In this document: positions 7,932-17,055 of the stretch, in pieces
Position numbering within the stretch: position 1 is the stretch's first letter
Layout of the letters: each line of letters starts with the position of its first letter
Origin: Puniceicoccaceae bacterium K14
GTDB taxonomy: Bacteria; Verrucomicrobiota; Verrucomicrobiia; Opitutales; Opitutaceae
Direction of reading: 5' to 3'
DNA length: 64,000 nt
NCBI GenBank assembly: GCA_022538095.1
Contig: JAKYXN010000006.1
Location: 1 to 64,000 of the forward strand
Program-made: the position numbers and the translations under genes
Notes under the pieces: generated by a model
The model's database searches: none
What the model saw: only the letters and a program-made list of their open reading frames with translations
Told to the model about the DNA's origin: nothing

Positions 7932-8789
7932 TTACTTATAAATGAGTTTATCCCCCAATCGAGCATTGCCCAAAACATCTTGAATACTCACTTCTCTTTC
8001 TCTCAAAACCCTCAATCCCAAAGACTTGCTTCGCTTTGCTAAACGGTTGCCCTTCTCATCCAACACAAGTGGACAATGAAAAAAATTCGGGCTCTTCGCT
8101 TCAAACGCTTCGTATAAAAGAATCTGTCGAGCCGTAGAGAGCAGTAAGTCTTCGCCACGGACCACCTCACTAATCTCCATCGCTATATCGTCCACGACCA
8201 CTGCCAATTCATAGGATGGCAAACCGTCTTTACGCCAAACGAGAAAATCACCAAAATCCTTGTCCGCTGTGTATGTACAATTCCCACAAACGGCGTCATT
8301 GAATGAGATAGCCTGACCATCGGAAACACGAAAACGCCAGTTTACCGCAAAGGGATTCATCTCACTACCAAGATCATTGTTCCTACAAGTACCAGGATAA
8401 ATCGTCTCCCCGGACTCTGAGTGGGGAGCGACTATTGAATTAGCTATATCCTTCCGCGAACAAAAACATGGATACACCAGTTCTTTATCAATCAACGAAC
8501 ACAATGCTTTTTCAAAAAATGGTAATCGTTCGCTTTGATAATAACTTCCATATTCCCCTCCTACGTCGGGGCCTTCATTCCATTCCAGACCAACCCAAGA
8601 CAGGTCTTCAACTAGTGCATCAACATACTCCTTCTTACACCGTTGCTTATCCAAATCTTCTATACGTAATACCAAATCGCCCCCAGCTTCCTGTGCACGC
8701 CTTTGAGCCTCTAAAAAGGTGCGAGCGTGTCCCAGGTGCATATAGCCCGTAGGCGTAGGAGCAATTCTTCCTCTGTATCGCTTTCTCAT
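7932..8789 (-). CDS. gluQ: glutamyl-Q tRNA(Asp) synthetase
   Basis: A 285-residue truncated glutamyl-tRNA synthetase paralogue. It activates glutamate and attaches it to the queuosine base at position 34 of tRNA-Asp. The HIGH-type motif is TGYMHLGHART (residues 14-24), and a KMSKS-like RLAKRSKS lies near residue 245. Conserved IEDLD, the zinc-site segment YPCFCSR with a downstream YPGTCR, and EVVRGEDLLLST are all present. Its length fits GluQ-RS, which lacks the anticodon-binding domain of full GluRS (about 470 aa). It starts 17 bp after the oppC-like stop and could be read through from that operon. The presence of queF in this window agrees with a queuosine pathway. Confidence 0.93.
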   Translation of the reverse strand: MRKRYRGRIAPTPTGYMHLGHARTFLEAQRRAQEAGGDLVLRIEDLDKQRCKKEYVDALVEDLSWVGLEWNEGPDVGGEYGSYYQSERLPFFEKALCSLIDKELVYPCFCSRKDIANSIVAPHSESGETIYPGTCRNNDLGSEMNPFAVNWRFRVSDGQAISFNDAVCGNCTYTADKDFGDFLVWRKDGLPSYELAVVVDDIAMEISEVVRGEDLLLSTARQILLYEAFEAKSPNFFHCPLVLDEKGNRLAKRSKSLGLRVLREREVSIQDVLGNARLGDKLIYK

Positions 8790-8806
8790 TCTATGACGAT
8801 CCCACC

Positions 8807-9559
8807 TTATGACAGCTTATCCGGATAAGAAACACGACGAGTAATTAGCAATATTGAACACAAAAAGACGCCCGGCCAAACAACTAACCACGGTTGGTTG
8901 AGCAAGAATTTTTGATGATAACGCAACAAACTACCAAGCTCAGCCCAGTTCGGATCTCCCGCTAGTCCCAAAAATGTGAGAGCGCTCATTTCAAGAATTG
9001 AGACACCCAAAACAATTTTCCAAATTTCAAAAAACTGCGGTGCCAAATTTGGCCACAAAGCGAAATGAAACATATGCCACTTACCGGCACCACTATTGCG
9101 ACTCGCTAACACATGATCAGCGCTCGATTGCTCCAACCAAAGAACGCGTACTTGGCGAAACGCGAAAGGAATTGTCGATATCGCAATCGCCATCGACACG
9201 ACTAAAGGTGAAGGAGGCAGAAAAACCATTAGTAACAGACCAAGAAATATTACAGGCAGTGCGATACCAATCGACACCAATGATCGAATACAAAGTCTTA
9301 CAATTCGAGGCGAGGCCTGCTCTGCAACCAATAATATAGAAGCGAGTAGCAAAGAAACGAAGCTCGCCCCAAATGAATAGAAAAAACTGTTCGCCGTACC
9401 CAACCACACACGTGAAAAGACGTCCTGCCCTAACTCATCTAACCCCATCAAATGCCACATCCCACTCTGCGACGAATGCCCCTGCTCGTATGGATCATAA
9501 GGCAGCCAAAAAAAGCTGACCGAAGCCCAAAGTAATAACCCGAGAGCGAGTCTATTCAT
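8807..9559 (-). CDS. peptide ABC transporter permease (OppC/DppC-like)
   Basis: A 250-residue inner-membrane permease with about six hydrophobic helices. Near the N-terminus HLMGLDELGQDVFSRVWLG is the usual DppC/OppC family feature. The EAA-type cytoplasmic loop that docks on the ATPase is near residues 145-175 (ASRNSGAGKWHMFHFALWPN). It overlaps the upstream oppB-like gene by four bases (ATGA), which implies translational coupling. It is slightly shorter than typical OppC (about 290-300 aa), lacking the long N-terminal cytoplasmic extension. With OppB-, OppA-, OppD- and OppF-like genes nearby it completes an oligopeptide/dipeptide importer; substrate preference cannot be told. Confidence 0.9.
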   Translation of the reverse strand: MNRLALGLLLWASVSFFWLPYDPYEQGHSSQSGMWHLMGLDELGQDVFSRVWLGTANSFFYSFGASFVSLLLASILLVAEQASPRIVRLCIRSLVSIGIALPVIFLGLLLMVFLPPSPLVVSMAIAISTIPFAFRQVRVLWLEQSSADHVLASRNSGAGKWHMFHFALWPNLAPQFFEIWKIVLGVSILEMSALTFLGLAGDPNWAELGSLLRYHQKFLLNQPWLVVWPGVFLCSILLITRRVSYPDKLS

Positions 9560-10572
9560 CTAACCCCTCCGCTTGTTTCAGGCTCAGGATCAAGAAATTT
9601 CGCAAGGACGTCCGAAATCGAAGCGACGACAACGACCAACATAATCAAAAAGAGCAACAAATTTTCAACTACATATACATCTCTCTCCAAAATAGCGGTC
9701 ACCAAATACCGCCCAATTCCTGGCCAAGAAAAAACGGTCTCTGTCAAAAAAGCTCCTCCAAGCAATCCGCCAAAAGTCGTCCCAACAACAATTACAACTG
9801 GTGGGCTCGCCACCCGAAGCATATGCTTCGCATACACCCGAGCCTTGCTAAATCCTCGAGCCGCTAACGCTATTTTCAATTTTTCAACACCCGGTTCCTG
9901 CAAGCGGGCAAACAAGACCGAAGAAACATTCGCTGCAGGATAAACAGATAAACACAACGACGGGAGAGCCAAATACCATAAGCTCACTCGAAGCGATTCA
10001 ATGTTCATCGCTATCAAACTATCAAAAATCAAAAAGCCACTTACAGCCGGCGGCCCAATTCGAGCAAAGTCAAAGCGGCCGCCCAAAGGAAACCAATTTA
10101 GGAGTAAAGCGCCGACCCCCAAAGCTAACAAGCCAATCCAAAATATGGGCACAACTAAACCGACTTGGGAAATCGAAAGAAGCGTAGTCTTCTGAAAACG
10201 ATTGGGGATCGAATCAGCCAATAACGAAAGCGTAACTCCAAACAGCGCCCCCATTACAAGGGCCGACAAGGCAAGCTCCAAAGTTGCCGGGAAATAGGCC
10301 GCAACATCATCGCGAACCAGCCTACCCGTTGACAAGCTACGCCCCCAACTTCCACTCAAAAAATGCTTTTGATAACGAACAAATTGCTGCGGGAGAGGCA
10401 AATTCAGCCCAAGGCGTTCTCGCTCCAATGCAACTCTCTCTGGATCGGGATACTTGCTGAAACGCAACATGACAGGATCTCCCGGCATCGCCTTCACCGC
10501 TAAAAAGACCCCCAAACTTGCGACTAAGTACAGAAGACCAACTACAAATATTTTCCGAACGATAAAAAGCAT
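9556..10572 (-). CDS. peptide ABC transporter permease (OppB/DppB-like)
   Basis: A 338-residue inner-membrane permease with six predicted helices. The N-terminus has the OppB/DppB hallmark: helix 1, then the VKAMPGDPV motif, followed by a periplasmic segment ending RYQKHFLSGSWGRSLSTGRLV. The cytoplasmic coupling loop is near AARGFSKARVYAKHMLR (about 240-256), and FSWPGIGRYLVTAI near the end is typical of the family. It starts 23 bp after the oppA-like stop and overlaps the oppC-like start by four bases. It is one half of the translocation pore of the peptide importer. Confidence 0.92.
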   Translation of the reverse strand: MLFIVRKIFVVGLLYLVASLGVFLAVKAMPGDPVMLRFSKYPDPERVALERERLGLNLPLPQQFVRYQKHFLSGSWGRSLSTGRLVRDDVAAYFPATLELALSALVMGALFGVTLSLLADSIPNRFQKTTLLSISQVGLVVPIFWIGLLALGVGALLLNWFPLGGRFDFARIGPPAVSGFLIFDSLIAMNIESLRVSLWYLALPSLCLSVYPAANVSSVLFARLQEPGVEKLKIALAARGFSKARVYAKHMLRVASPPVVIVVGTTFGGLLGGAFLTETVFSWPGIGRYLVTAILERDVYVVENLLLFLIMLVVVVASISDVLAKFLDPEPETSGGVR

Positions 10573-10595
10573 TTACCAAGAAGAGGATACTGAAT

Positions 10596-12200
10596 TCATT
10601 CAGGACGAATCCACCCCAATCGTAAATCACCAATTTTTTGCAGTTCAAACCCAGTCAAGCCTGAGCGCAACGCGATCATGTTGTCGCCATGAGCCAATGG
10701 AACGAGCGGAATATCGCGGTCGCTAAGCATGAGCGCTTCGGAATATAAGCGAGCGCGTTCCCCACTGGATGAACTTTTCCGAGCTGCGAGCAATAATTCA
10801 TCCATTTCCGGGTTTCTATAAAAACTGTAGTTCGTCGCCGAACCTTTCTTTGCCGCCCAGCTGGCAAAAAAGGTACTTAGAAAATTATCGGTGTCACCAT
10901 TATCGCCTATCCAACCAATCAGTCCCAATTCAAAATCTCCGTTGCGCAGGTCATTCAACTGTGACTTGAAATCACTCGAAACGACCTCACAGGCGATTCC
11001 CACATTCTCAAGCTGTCCCTTGATAAAAGTCGCAGCCACGATAGGGTCTGGGAAATATGCACGTGGAGCATTCATAACTCGAATTTTCAAGGGAGCTTCC
11101 AAAACTCCCTCTCCTAATTCATCAACGATTTTTCGAGCTTCCTCTGGAGCGTAAGCGAAATCGCCCCCACTCTCCGGGTATCCTAAAAAACCTGGAGGCA
11201 AGGGAAACTGCGCTGCCGTCCCCGCTCCATTTAGTGCCACTCGAGCAAATGCGTCTCGATCAATTGCTAGGTTTATCGCTCGTCTTAATGCCAGATTTTG
11301 CAAGCGTTCATTCTCCAAATTGAATACCAAATAACCTACATTCAATCCGGTTTCTCGATACAAATTTACAGAAGCATCATCCGATAAATTTTTCAAATCG
11401 CTAGGGCGTACGCCATCCATTCCATGGATTTCTCCCGACTTCAGTTGAAGCGTGCGAACCGTACTATCCGGAACCACCTTCATTATTAATCGCTCAAAGT
11501 GCGATCGCTCACCCCAATACGACTCATTACGCTCTAAGACAATCGCTTCATTGGGGCGCCATTCCACAAACTTGTATGGACCTGTTCCAATTGGATAACG
11601 TTGAACCTGGTCGCCATATTTGGCCAACGCATTCGGGCTTACCAAAGCAGCTGGAAAGATCGCCAAAGAGTAAAGGAGAGAGGAATTGGGTTTCGAGAGG
11701 CGAATCTCCAAACTCATCTCACCTACAACATCGACAGATTCGATATCCTGATACAGATAATTCCAATAGGAATAAGCGGCTTCGGCCAAATGCCCTGGAT
11801 GGTTCGAGTCCATTTGCCGGCGAAAACTATAGGCCGCCGTCGCCGCAGTCAGAGGTGTTCCATCGTGAAATTCTACTCCCGAACGAAGCTCAAACCGATA
11901 CCGTAGCCCCTCGTCCAAAATTGAAAATGACTCTGCTAGAGCTGCCTCGATCTCCAGTGTACCGCTTTTGAAGCGCACAAGCCCCTCGCAAATTTGAGCA
12001 AGCGTGTTGACCGATTCTCCATCATCGACATCTGCCGGATCCAATTTGTGAGCGTCGCTTCCGCGAGCAAAAATGAATACACCTCCATTTTCTCCTGCCT
12101 CTTCCTTATTCGAGCACGCTGTGATTAGGCAACAAACAACGGCTAGCAAAATCACTTTAAAGTGATCAAGGTGGGATACGTAGAAATGGTATTTTTTCAT
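10596..12200 (-). CDS. peptide ABC transporter substrate-binding lipoprotein (OppA/DppA-like, SBP_bac_5)
   Basis: A 534-residue solute-binding lipoprotein. The ATG at 12200 is preferred because it places a lipoprotein signal peptide at the N-terminus: basic start MKKYHF, hydrophobic core VILLAVVCCL, lipobox LITAC with the lipidated Cys at about residue 29. A longer frame from 12308 would bury the signal. GGAGAG lies about 14 bases upstream. Family 5 marks include HDGTPLTAATAAYSFRR, IGTGPYKFVEW and AINLAIDRDAF. The protein would sit in the periplasm, captures peptides and delivers them to the OppBC pore. An intrinsic terminator at 12284-12321 separates it from the small gene upstream, so the oppABC part appears to be transcribed independently. 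Confidence 0.93.
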   Translation of the reverse strand: MKKYHFYVSHLDHFKVILLAVVCCLITACSNKEEAGENGGVFIFARGSDAHKLDPADVDDGESVNTLAQICEGLVRFKSGTLEIEAALAESFSILDEGLRYRFELRSGVEFHDGTPLTAATAAYSFRRQMDSNHPGHLAEAAYSYWNYLYQDIESVDVVGEMSLEIRLSKPNSSLLYSLAIFPAALVSPNALAKYGDQVQRYPIGTGPYKFVEWRPNEAIVLERNESYWGERSHFERLIMKVVPDSTVRTLQLKSGEIHGMDGVRPSDLKNLSDDASVNLYRETGLNVGYLVFNLENERLQNLALRRAINLAIDRDAFARVALNGAGTAAQFPLPPGFLGYPESGGDFAYAPEEARKIVDELGEGVLEAPLKIRVMNAPRAYFPDPIVAATFIKGQLENVGIACEVVSSDFKSQLNDLRNGDFELGLIGWIGDNGDTDNFLSTFFASWAAKKGSATNYSFYRNPEMDELLLAARKSSSSGERARLYSEALMLSDRDIPLVPLAHGDNMIALRSGLTGFELQKIGDLRLGWIRPE

Positions 12201-12283
12201 AAAATTCGCACAGACTCTCCTGCTTTTGAGAGGAAAACGTACGCCCCCAATTCCACGGTTACAAGCCTTATGGCGTGTGTGAA

Positions 12284-12321
12284 AAAATTGGCTAGGACAG
12301 GCACCCACCCTGTCCTTAGCC
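12284..12321 (-). terminator. intrinsic terminator between the small exported protein gene and oppA
   Basis: GGCTAGGACAGG (12290-12301) pairs with CCTGTCCTTAGCC (12309-12321) with one bulge. On the minus strand the hairpin is followed by TTTTTT. Confidence 0.8.
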
Positions 12322-12335
12322 GACTAATAATATCA

Positions 12336-12554
12336 CTATCCCGTAATCGAAATCTGAAACTTTCTCGTAACAAGCAGCCCCAACAAAAGGATTGCTCCCG
12401 CGAGTCCGAAGATCTCGGTATATTTATCACTGATGTATGAAAAAAGGATCGTTGCATTGCTTGAACCTTCGAATTGACTCGCATGTGCAATCTCTAGAAA
12501 TACGAAAAGCATTCCCAAAGCGCATACCCCTGTTTTAAACAATTTAATGTTCAT
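12336..12554 (-). CDS. small exported protein with C-terminal membrane helix
   Basis: A 72-residue protein from the ATG at 12554, chosen because CAGGGG lies 8-13 bases upstream and because it yields a clean signal peptide (MNIKLFKTG, hydrophobic core, cleavage near AHAS). The mature part has a short polar segment, then a hydrophobic helix (about 50-64, IFGLAGAILLLGLLV) and a basic tail TRKF. This signal peptide-spacer-helix-basic tail layout resembles a CTERM/sorting substrate, but no VPDSG or PEP motif precedes the helix. It sits between two terminators, so it is probably its own transcript, embedded in a split peptide-transporter locus. Function unknown. Confidence 0.6.
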   Translation of the reverse strand: MNIKLFKTGVCALGMLFVFLEIAHASQFEGSSNATILFSYISDKYTEIFGLAGAILLLGLLVTRKFQISITG

Positions 12555-12623
12555 CTTAATTACCCCTGATTGCCATTTTAGCATCAGGCAGGCCAAGTCC
12601 AGGTTTTGTTAAAAATTACACGC

Positions 12624-12656
12624 AAAAAACGCCGTTCTCCTAAAAGAGAACGACGC
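12624..12656 (-). terminator. intrinsic terminator after the 1158-residue protein gene
   Basis: CGTTCTC (12633-12639) pairs with GAGAACG (12646-12652). On the minus strand the hairpin is followed by GTTTTTTG. It lies about 35 bp after the stop at 12691. Confidence 0.85.
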
Positions 12657-12690
12657 TATTGCTTATTTGTAAACGCCTAGAGAAATCAAA

Positions 12691-15600
12691 TCACTTGTAT
12701 AGACTCGGGTCTACCCCAATGCATCCGTTGAGCTTTTCGCGGTATTCAGAGGACTCAAAGGTACTTAAGCGCTCCTTAATCACTTCGCGAAGGCTCGTTT
12801 CACTGTCAGGTTCAACCGCATCAGCGTAGAGCGGGTCCTCTAGATGAGCTTCGAGATAGTCAAGGTGTCGTTTCCACAGTCTACACTCGTTTAGTTGTTT
12901 CATGTCCAACCGCTTTTGATACCATTCGCTGTTGATCATATTTTCATAAGTGAAGAGCTCTCGAATTGCTGGATCATCGATTTTCTTCCCTTCGAACTCA
13001 CCATAAGCCATTATGTGAAGAATCGCTTTAATAGGAGGACACGCATCATCAATCGATCCATCTTTAAAATAATTTAGAGCGACACTTCGCTGCGTTTCCA
13101 CAATGTTTTTAATTCCGTCCACGTAGCATGCGAGATCTTGCACTTCAGGCTTAAGAATAAAGTCCGGGAAAACAGACTGAGGATTGCTGAAGATACGCCC
13201 TCCAAAGTTTTGCACAAAACGGCTATTGATACGAGAGCCAAGGCGACTCGCTTCTACCACTTCTCCTTCGAACTCAAAGTCCTCCAGTTTATCCAAGTAG
13301 CCCTGCTCCTCCATATAAGCGGCTTTTCGCTCAAATGGTTTCATACGACACCAGATCTCAGGAACGAGTAAGCTAATATCGTGATCCACCTTAAACTTTG
13401 GCCCAATACAACCAGCAGATGTCGTAAAGCACTCGTATCCACTTACTAAGTAAGAAACCAACGCATTGTTGATATCCACCACCGGAAGCAACGCATTAAA
13501 AGGTCCTTTCGTTAAAGCTCCCTCCGAGCCCGCACCGGTTGTCGAAGGCGATTTCCCAGTCAAGCTCGCAATAAAGTCCATGAACGCTTCAGGCAATTCC
13601 TGGTAGTGGATAGGGTTATACACTGCCAACGCACGAACATTCTTTTCCGGTGGATTATTACGACGGCCCGGCAATACTGCATCTACGGGAAATACGGCAT
13701 CGATGCTCTTATCCAATTTCCGATAGAGCTTGCTACAGACACCTGCCAAATAGACGCTCTTGCCATCTTCCATATCCAAACGATTTTGTAGGTAGCGTGG
13801 ATTCTTGGTTGGTTTGCCGTCTACAAGTCGTGGATCAGAAGAAGAAATTACATACTTCGGAGACTCTTCTTTATTGAATTCTCTCAAGACACGTTGCATC
13901 GGCTCTGTATAATTCCCAAAACGAATCGCGTCACCTTCCATCTCTTGCGTGGTCTCACGCTCCAACTGTTGGTAATTAGAGAAAAACACAGCGTTGCGAG
14001 AAAAATCGCTTTCCGTAGTCTTATCGTAACCACGATGAATCGCTTCATCCGGACGCTGGAAAAGACGGTATTCGCAGTTGACGATAAACTTAAGAGAACG
14101 ATCGAGCCCCACATCTTTATCCAATCCTTTGACATGAGTCGCAGGAACAATAATCGACGCAGAAATATCGTCTTCCGTTTGGATCTTGCTGGCGGGGAAA
14201 AAATCCTTTCTCAAACTAAAGATTCTCCAGGATCCATCTTCTTCAAATCCAACACGAAGGTATTGGCTAAGAAGTTTTTGATCACGGTACTTTAGCTCGT
14301 TACCGGGCTTTCCGTTCACAACGTCCACGCTGAATCGATTGCGCCAATCGGCCCCCCAATCCGATTTATAGAAACGCTTTACGACCAATACGATATCAAT
14401 CACGTATCCAGGGATCCCTGCTAGCCAATCGCTGTATTCTCTAGTGTACTCATCAGAAGGCGAAAGCAATTTTATCACCGAACCGAGCGAACGCTCTTCC
14501 GACAATAAAGGGCGTGGATTCGATTCATTCAAGCTAGCGTCGACAAAACGCCCACCGAAGTCCTTGTTAACGATTTCCTCGACGATATCGAAATCCGTTT
14601 GGATATCCGCAGTAAACACAGGACCCACTACGATAGCGTCCATAAGAGACTTGGAAATTTCCGATTTACCACCGCCCGACACTGTACAAGGCTTGTGACA
14701 ATAAGTGGCACGCGCACTTGTACCAATAAGCCTCCAGCGCCTATTTTCATTGGGACGAATCATTTGCACGCGATAACCAGAAGGCATCACATAAGTGACA
14801 TCTGGCTGCAGCTGTATGCTTTGTGAAGATCCACCTTTTTCCCACGTAACCTTCTGGTCATGTAATGTAAAGTGAGCATCTTCTGGAACGTAGCGAATAC
14901 ATCCATACGTGTTATCAGTCGCGTATCCTTCCTCAAACACCTCCACACTGTCACCAAGTGACGTTTGAAGTTCTTTGAACGTGCTGTCCACTTCCCTTAC
15001 ATAGCTGCTTAGACGAAAATCCTCTCCTAAGTCATAACTCGCAAAACCGATCGCCCCCCCTGCATGCTCCTCCTCAACATTACCCATGAGATTAGCAGCA
15101 TAAGAAAGCTGCGTCTTCACTTCCTTTTTGCAGTAACCGTAGTAGTTGTCTGAGATTAAAGTAACGACAACACCACGACTGTCGCGCGACGTAATCTTGA
15201 ATGAACCGCCATTATTGTAGCACTCATCCTCGGACTCCCAACACATACTGTCCCGTTTTTGTCTCTCAGTCGCCTCGGAAATATGCGGTAGCCCGAGGTC
15301 CTTTTTCTTCATCTTATTCAAATGGGGAGCAAGAATCACACATCCAGTATGACCTGACCAATGCTTCACATCCAAAGCAGAGTCATTTTCCACCAAGAAT
15401 GGATCGCCTGCGTTCCCAAAGATCGACTCAACGAAATCGAGATTGCTCACCAAATTTCCTGGGGCAAAGAATCGCACTTCCATACGCTTCTCCTCAGCAA
15501 CCCCCAACACGCTAGGACCTACTAAAGGTCTTAGCATTAAGGATACAAAAGTACAGGCCTTATCCTCTTGGTGAGAAGTAAACGGCAACTCAAGTAGCTT

Positions 15601-16167
15601 TTCCGGTGGCTGCAAAGCTGCATCCAAAAGCTTAGCAAACACGGACAAAGGTACTTGCTTCTTGTCATCAGCTATTGGCAAGCCGCCTTCGGCAACATGA
15701 AAGACTCCCTTTGTCGTACGACGGTCTGCTTTCGGATTGTTTAAAATTCCTTGCTTCACGCGGTATGAGCTCACGATGTCCGATTCAAATTTATCGCTAT
15801 TAGGCGGAAGCGATAAAGTGCGAGCCATTCCATGCCTCTCAAGCACCATCGCATTGGTAGGCACCCAAGTTTTACGATCCATATCAAAATCTTTAAACAG
15901 ATCTTCTAGATAATTTTGGATACGTTGATCAATCGGGCACAAATAGCTTTTCAAAAGACGGTTTTTCTCAGCCACGCTGCGTAGAAGAGCGCCTCCCATT
16001 TTCAAAAACGGAAAATCATCCTCATTCCCGTAGATTGGACTACCTCTTGATCGAAGTTTTATATTTAAATATTCGATGAGGCTAGCCTCATCATATTCAT
16101 TTTCCCCTGTTTCCGGGTTGAACCCAATTTTGGTCCTTAGTTCGGTACTTTCTTTGATCTTAGCCAT
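12691..16167 (-). CDS. 1158-residue conserved cytoplasmic protein; candidate PPi-type PEP carboxykinase
   Basis: A very large soluble protein without signal peptide, membrane helix or repeats. Charged and hydrophobic residues are evenly mixed, as in a metabolic enzyme. Notable segments: HWSGHTGCVILAPH (about 269-282), an MCWESEDECYNNGGSF block (308-323), a glycine-rich Lys loop SGGGKSEISKS (about 497-507), and near the C-terminal third a KGPFNALLPVVDINNALVS block. Its size and lack of ordinary domains recall the pyrophosphate-dependent PEP carboxykinases (about 1150 aa; described from Propionibacterium and Entamoeba), which interconvert PEP + CO2 + Pi and oxaloacetate + PPi. The match is from memory of size and general character, not a motif-by-motif proof. 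It begins 54 bp after the oppF-like stop and ends at its own terminator, so it may be co-transcribed with oppDF. Confidence 0.45.
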   Translation of the reverse strand: MAKIKESTELRTKIGFNPETGENEYDEASLIEYLNIKLRSRGSPIYGNEDDFPFLKMGGALLRSVAEKNRLLKSYLCPIDQRIQNYLEDLFKDFDMDRKTWVPTNAMVLERHGMARTLSLPPNSDKFESDIVSSYRVKQGILNNPKADRRTTKGVFHVAEGGLPIADDKKQVPLSVFAKLLDAALQPPEKLLELPFTSHQEDKACTFVSLMLRPLVGPSVLGVAEEKRMEVRFFAPGNLVSNLDFVESIFGNAGDPFLVENDSALDVKHWSGHTGCVILAPHLNKMKKKDLGLPHISEATERQKRDSMCWESEDECYNNGGSFKITSRDSRGVVVTLISDNYYGYCKKEVKTQLSYAANLMGNVEEEHAGGAIGFASYDLGEDFRLSSYVREVDSTFKELQTSLGDSVEVFEEGYATDNTYGCIRYVPEDAHFTLHDQKVTWEKGGSSQSIQLQPDVTYVMPSGYRVQMIRPNENRRWRLIGTSARATYCHKPCTVSGGGKSEISKSLMDAIVVGPVFTADIQTDFDIVEEIVNKDFGGRFVDASLNESNPRPLLSEERSLGSVIKLLSPSDEYTREYSDWLAGIPGYVIDIVLVVKRFYKSDWGADWRNRFSVDVVNGKPGNELKYRDQKLLSQYLRVGFEEDGSWRIFSLRKDFFPASKIQTEDDISASIIVPATHVKGLDKDVGLDRSLKFIVNCEYRLFQRPDEAIHRGYDKTTESDFSRNAVFFSNYQQLERETTQEMEGDAIRFGNYTEPMQRVLREFNKEESPKYVISSSDPRLVDGKPTKNPRYLQNRLDMEDGKSVYLAGVCSKLYRKLDKSIDAVFPVDAVLPGRRNNPPEKNVRALAVYNPIHYQELPEAFMDFIASLTGKSPSTTGAGSEGALTKGPFNALLPVVDINNALVSYLVSGYECFTTSAGCIGPKFKVDHDISLLVPEIWCRMKPFERKAAYMEEQGYLDKLEDFEFEGEVVEASRLGSRINSRFVQNFGGRIFSNPQSVFPDFILKPEVQDLACYVDGIKNIVETQRSVALNYFKDGSIDDACPPIKAILHIMAYGEFEGKKIDDPAIRELFTYENMINSEWYQKRLDMKQLNECRLWKRHLDYLEAHLEDPLYADAVEPDSETSLREVIKERLSTFESSEYREKLNGCIGVDPSLYK

Positions 16168-16221
16168 TGGTTTGTATGGTTTCTTTCGATTTGTGGGTAA
16201 TATAGGCGTTGTTCTGAAATA

Positions 16222-17055
16222 CTATTCGAATGCGTTAGACTTAACAATTGTAGGCATCTTTGGAACTGCGTTCAAAAGCTTGCGTGTGTATGGATGTTGT
16301 GGGGTTTTATAAATTGCTTCTGCACTAGCGGATTCAACAAGTTCACCGGCACTCAAAACCAACACTTGCTCGCTCATGTGTTCAACAACCGCAAGGTCGT
16401 GTGCAATAAACAAATACGTAATTCCAAATTCATCTTGAATATCCTGCAATAGATTGACGATTTGAGCCTGAACACTCACATCGAGAGCACTCACACACTC
16501 ATCGCAAATAATGAATTCTGGTTGGCTGCTTAATGCCCTAGCAATGCAGATTCGCTGCCTTTGACCTCCGCTAAATTGATGCGGGTACCGTTTCATCATA
16601 TCCGGAGACAACCCAACCTTCTCAAGCAAGAAGGCGACTCTATCGTCCCGTTCGCCCTTGCCCAAACTTTTTTCATGAATCATCAAAGGTTCGGCCACGA
16701 TGGATGCAATATTCATACGAGGATTCATAGAAGCATAGGGATCTTGAAAAATCGTCTGTATCTTCTTTCGGTAGGGCAAAAACTCTTTTTCCGTTAAGCC
16801 ACTGATTTCTATTCCGTCATAAAGAATGGTTCCTCCGGACTGCGGAGCGATACGAGTAATTGCCTTCCCAATAGTGCTTTTTCCACTACCACTTTCGCCA
16901 ACTAACCCAACAGTTGTTCCTTTCTCAATCGTAAAACTAACAGACTTAACAGCTCTAACAATCGACTTTCGTCCCCCGAATGCACCGCTAGAGCTTTCGT
17001 AATTCACGACAAGGTTCTCCACTTCAAGTAAAGGTTTTGTGCGCTTGCTATTCAC
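16222..17055 (-). CDS. peptide ABC transporter ATP-binding protein (OppF/DppF-like)
   Basis: A 277-residue ABC ATPase. Walker A is GESGSGKST (about 55-63), the signature is FSGGQRQRICIARAL (about 162-176), Walker B is FIICDECVSALD (about 184-195), and the H-loop is IAHDLAVVEH. The Walker B-proximal DEPVSALD of most family members reads DECVSALD here, a tolerated change. The C-terminal PQHPYTRKLLNAVP tail is the OppD/DppF extension. It overlaps oppD by four bases (17052-17055), so the two ATPases are coupled and would form the heterodimer that energises the OppBC pore encoded about 6 kb downstream. Confidence 0.93.
   Translation of the reverse strand: MNSKRTKPLLEVENLVVNYESSSGAFGGRKSIVRAVKSVSFTIEKGTTVGLVGESGSGKSTIGKAITRIAPQSGGTILYDGIEISGLTEKEFLPYRKKIQTIFQDPYASMNPRMNIASIVAEPLMIHEKSLGKGERDDRVAFLLEKVGLSPDMMKRYPHQFSGGQRQRICIARALSSQPEFIICDECVSALDVSVQAQIVNLLQDIQDEFGITYLFIAHDLAVVEHMSEQVLVLSAGELVESASAEAIYKTPQHPYTRKLLNAVPKMPTIVKSNAFE

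Noticed and set aside
11576-11971. A 131-residue frame opposite oppA
   Set aside because: Antisense shadow with low-complexity Arg/Ser/Pro composition; oppA is certain.
13894-14295. A 133-residue frame inside the 1158-residue protein gene
   Set aside because: Opposite strand of a long coherent gene, basic and without domain.
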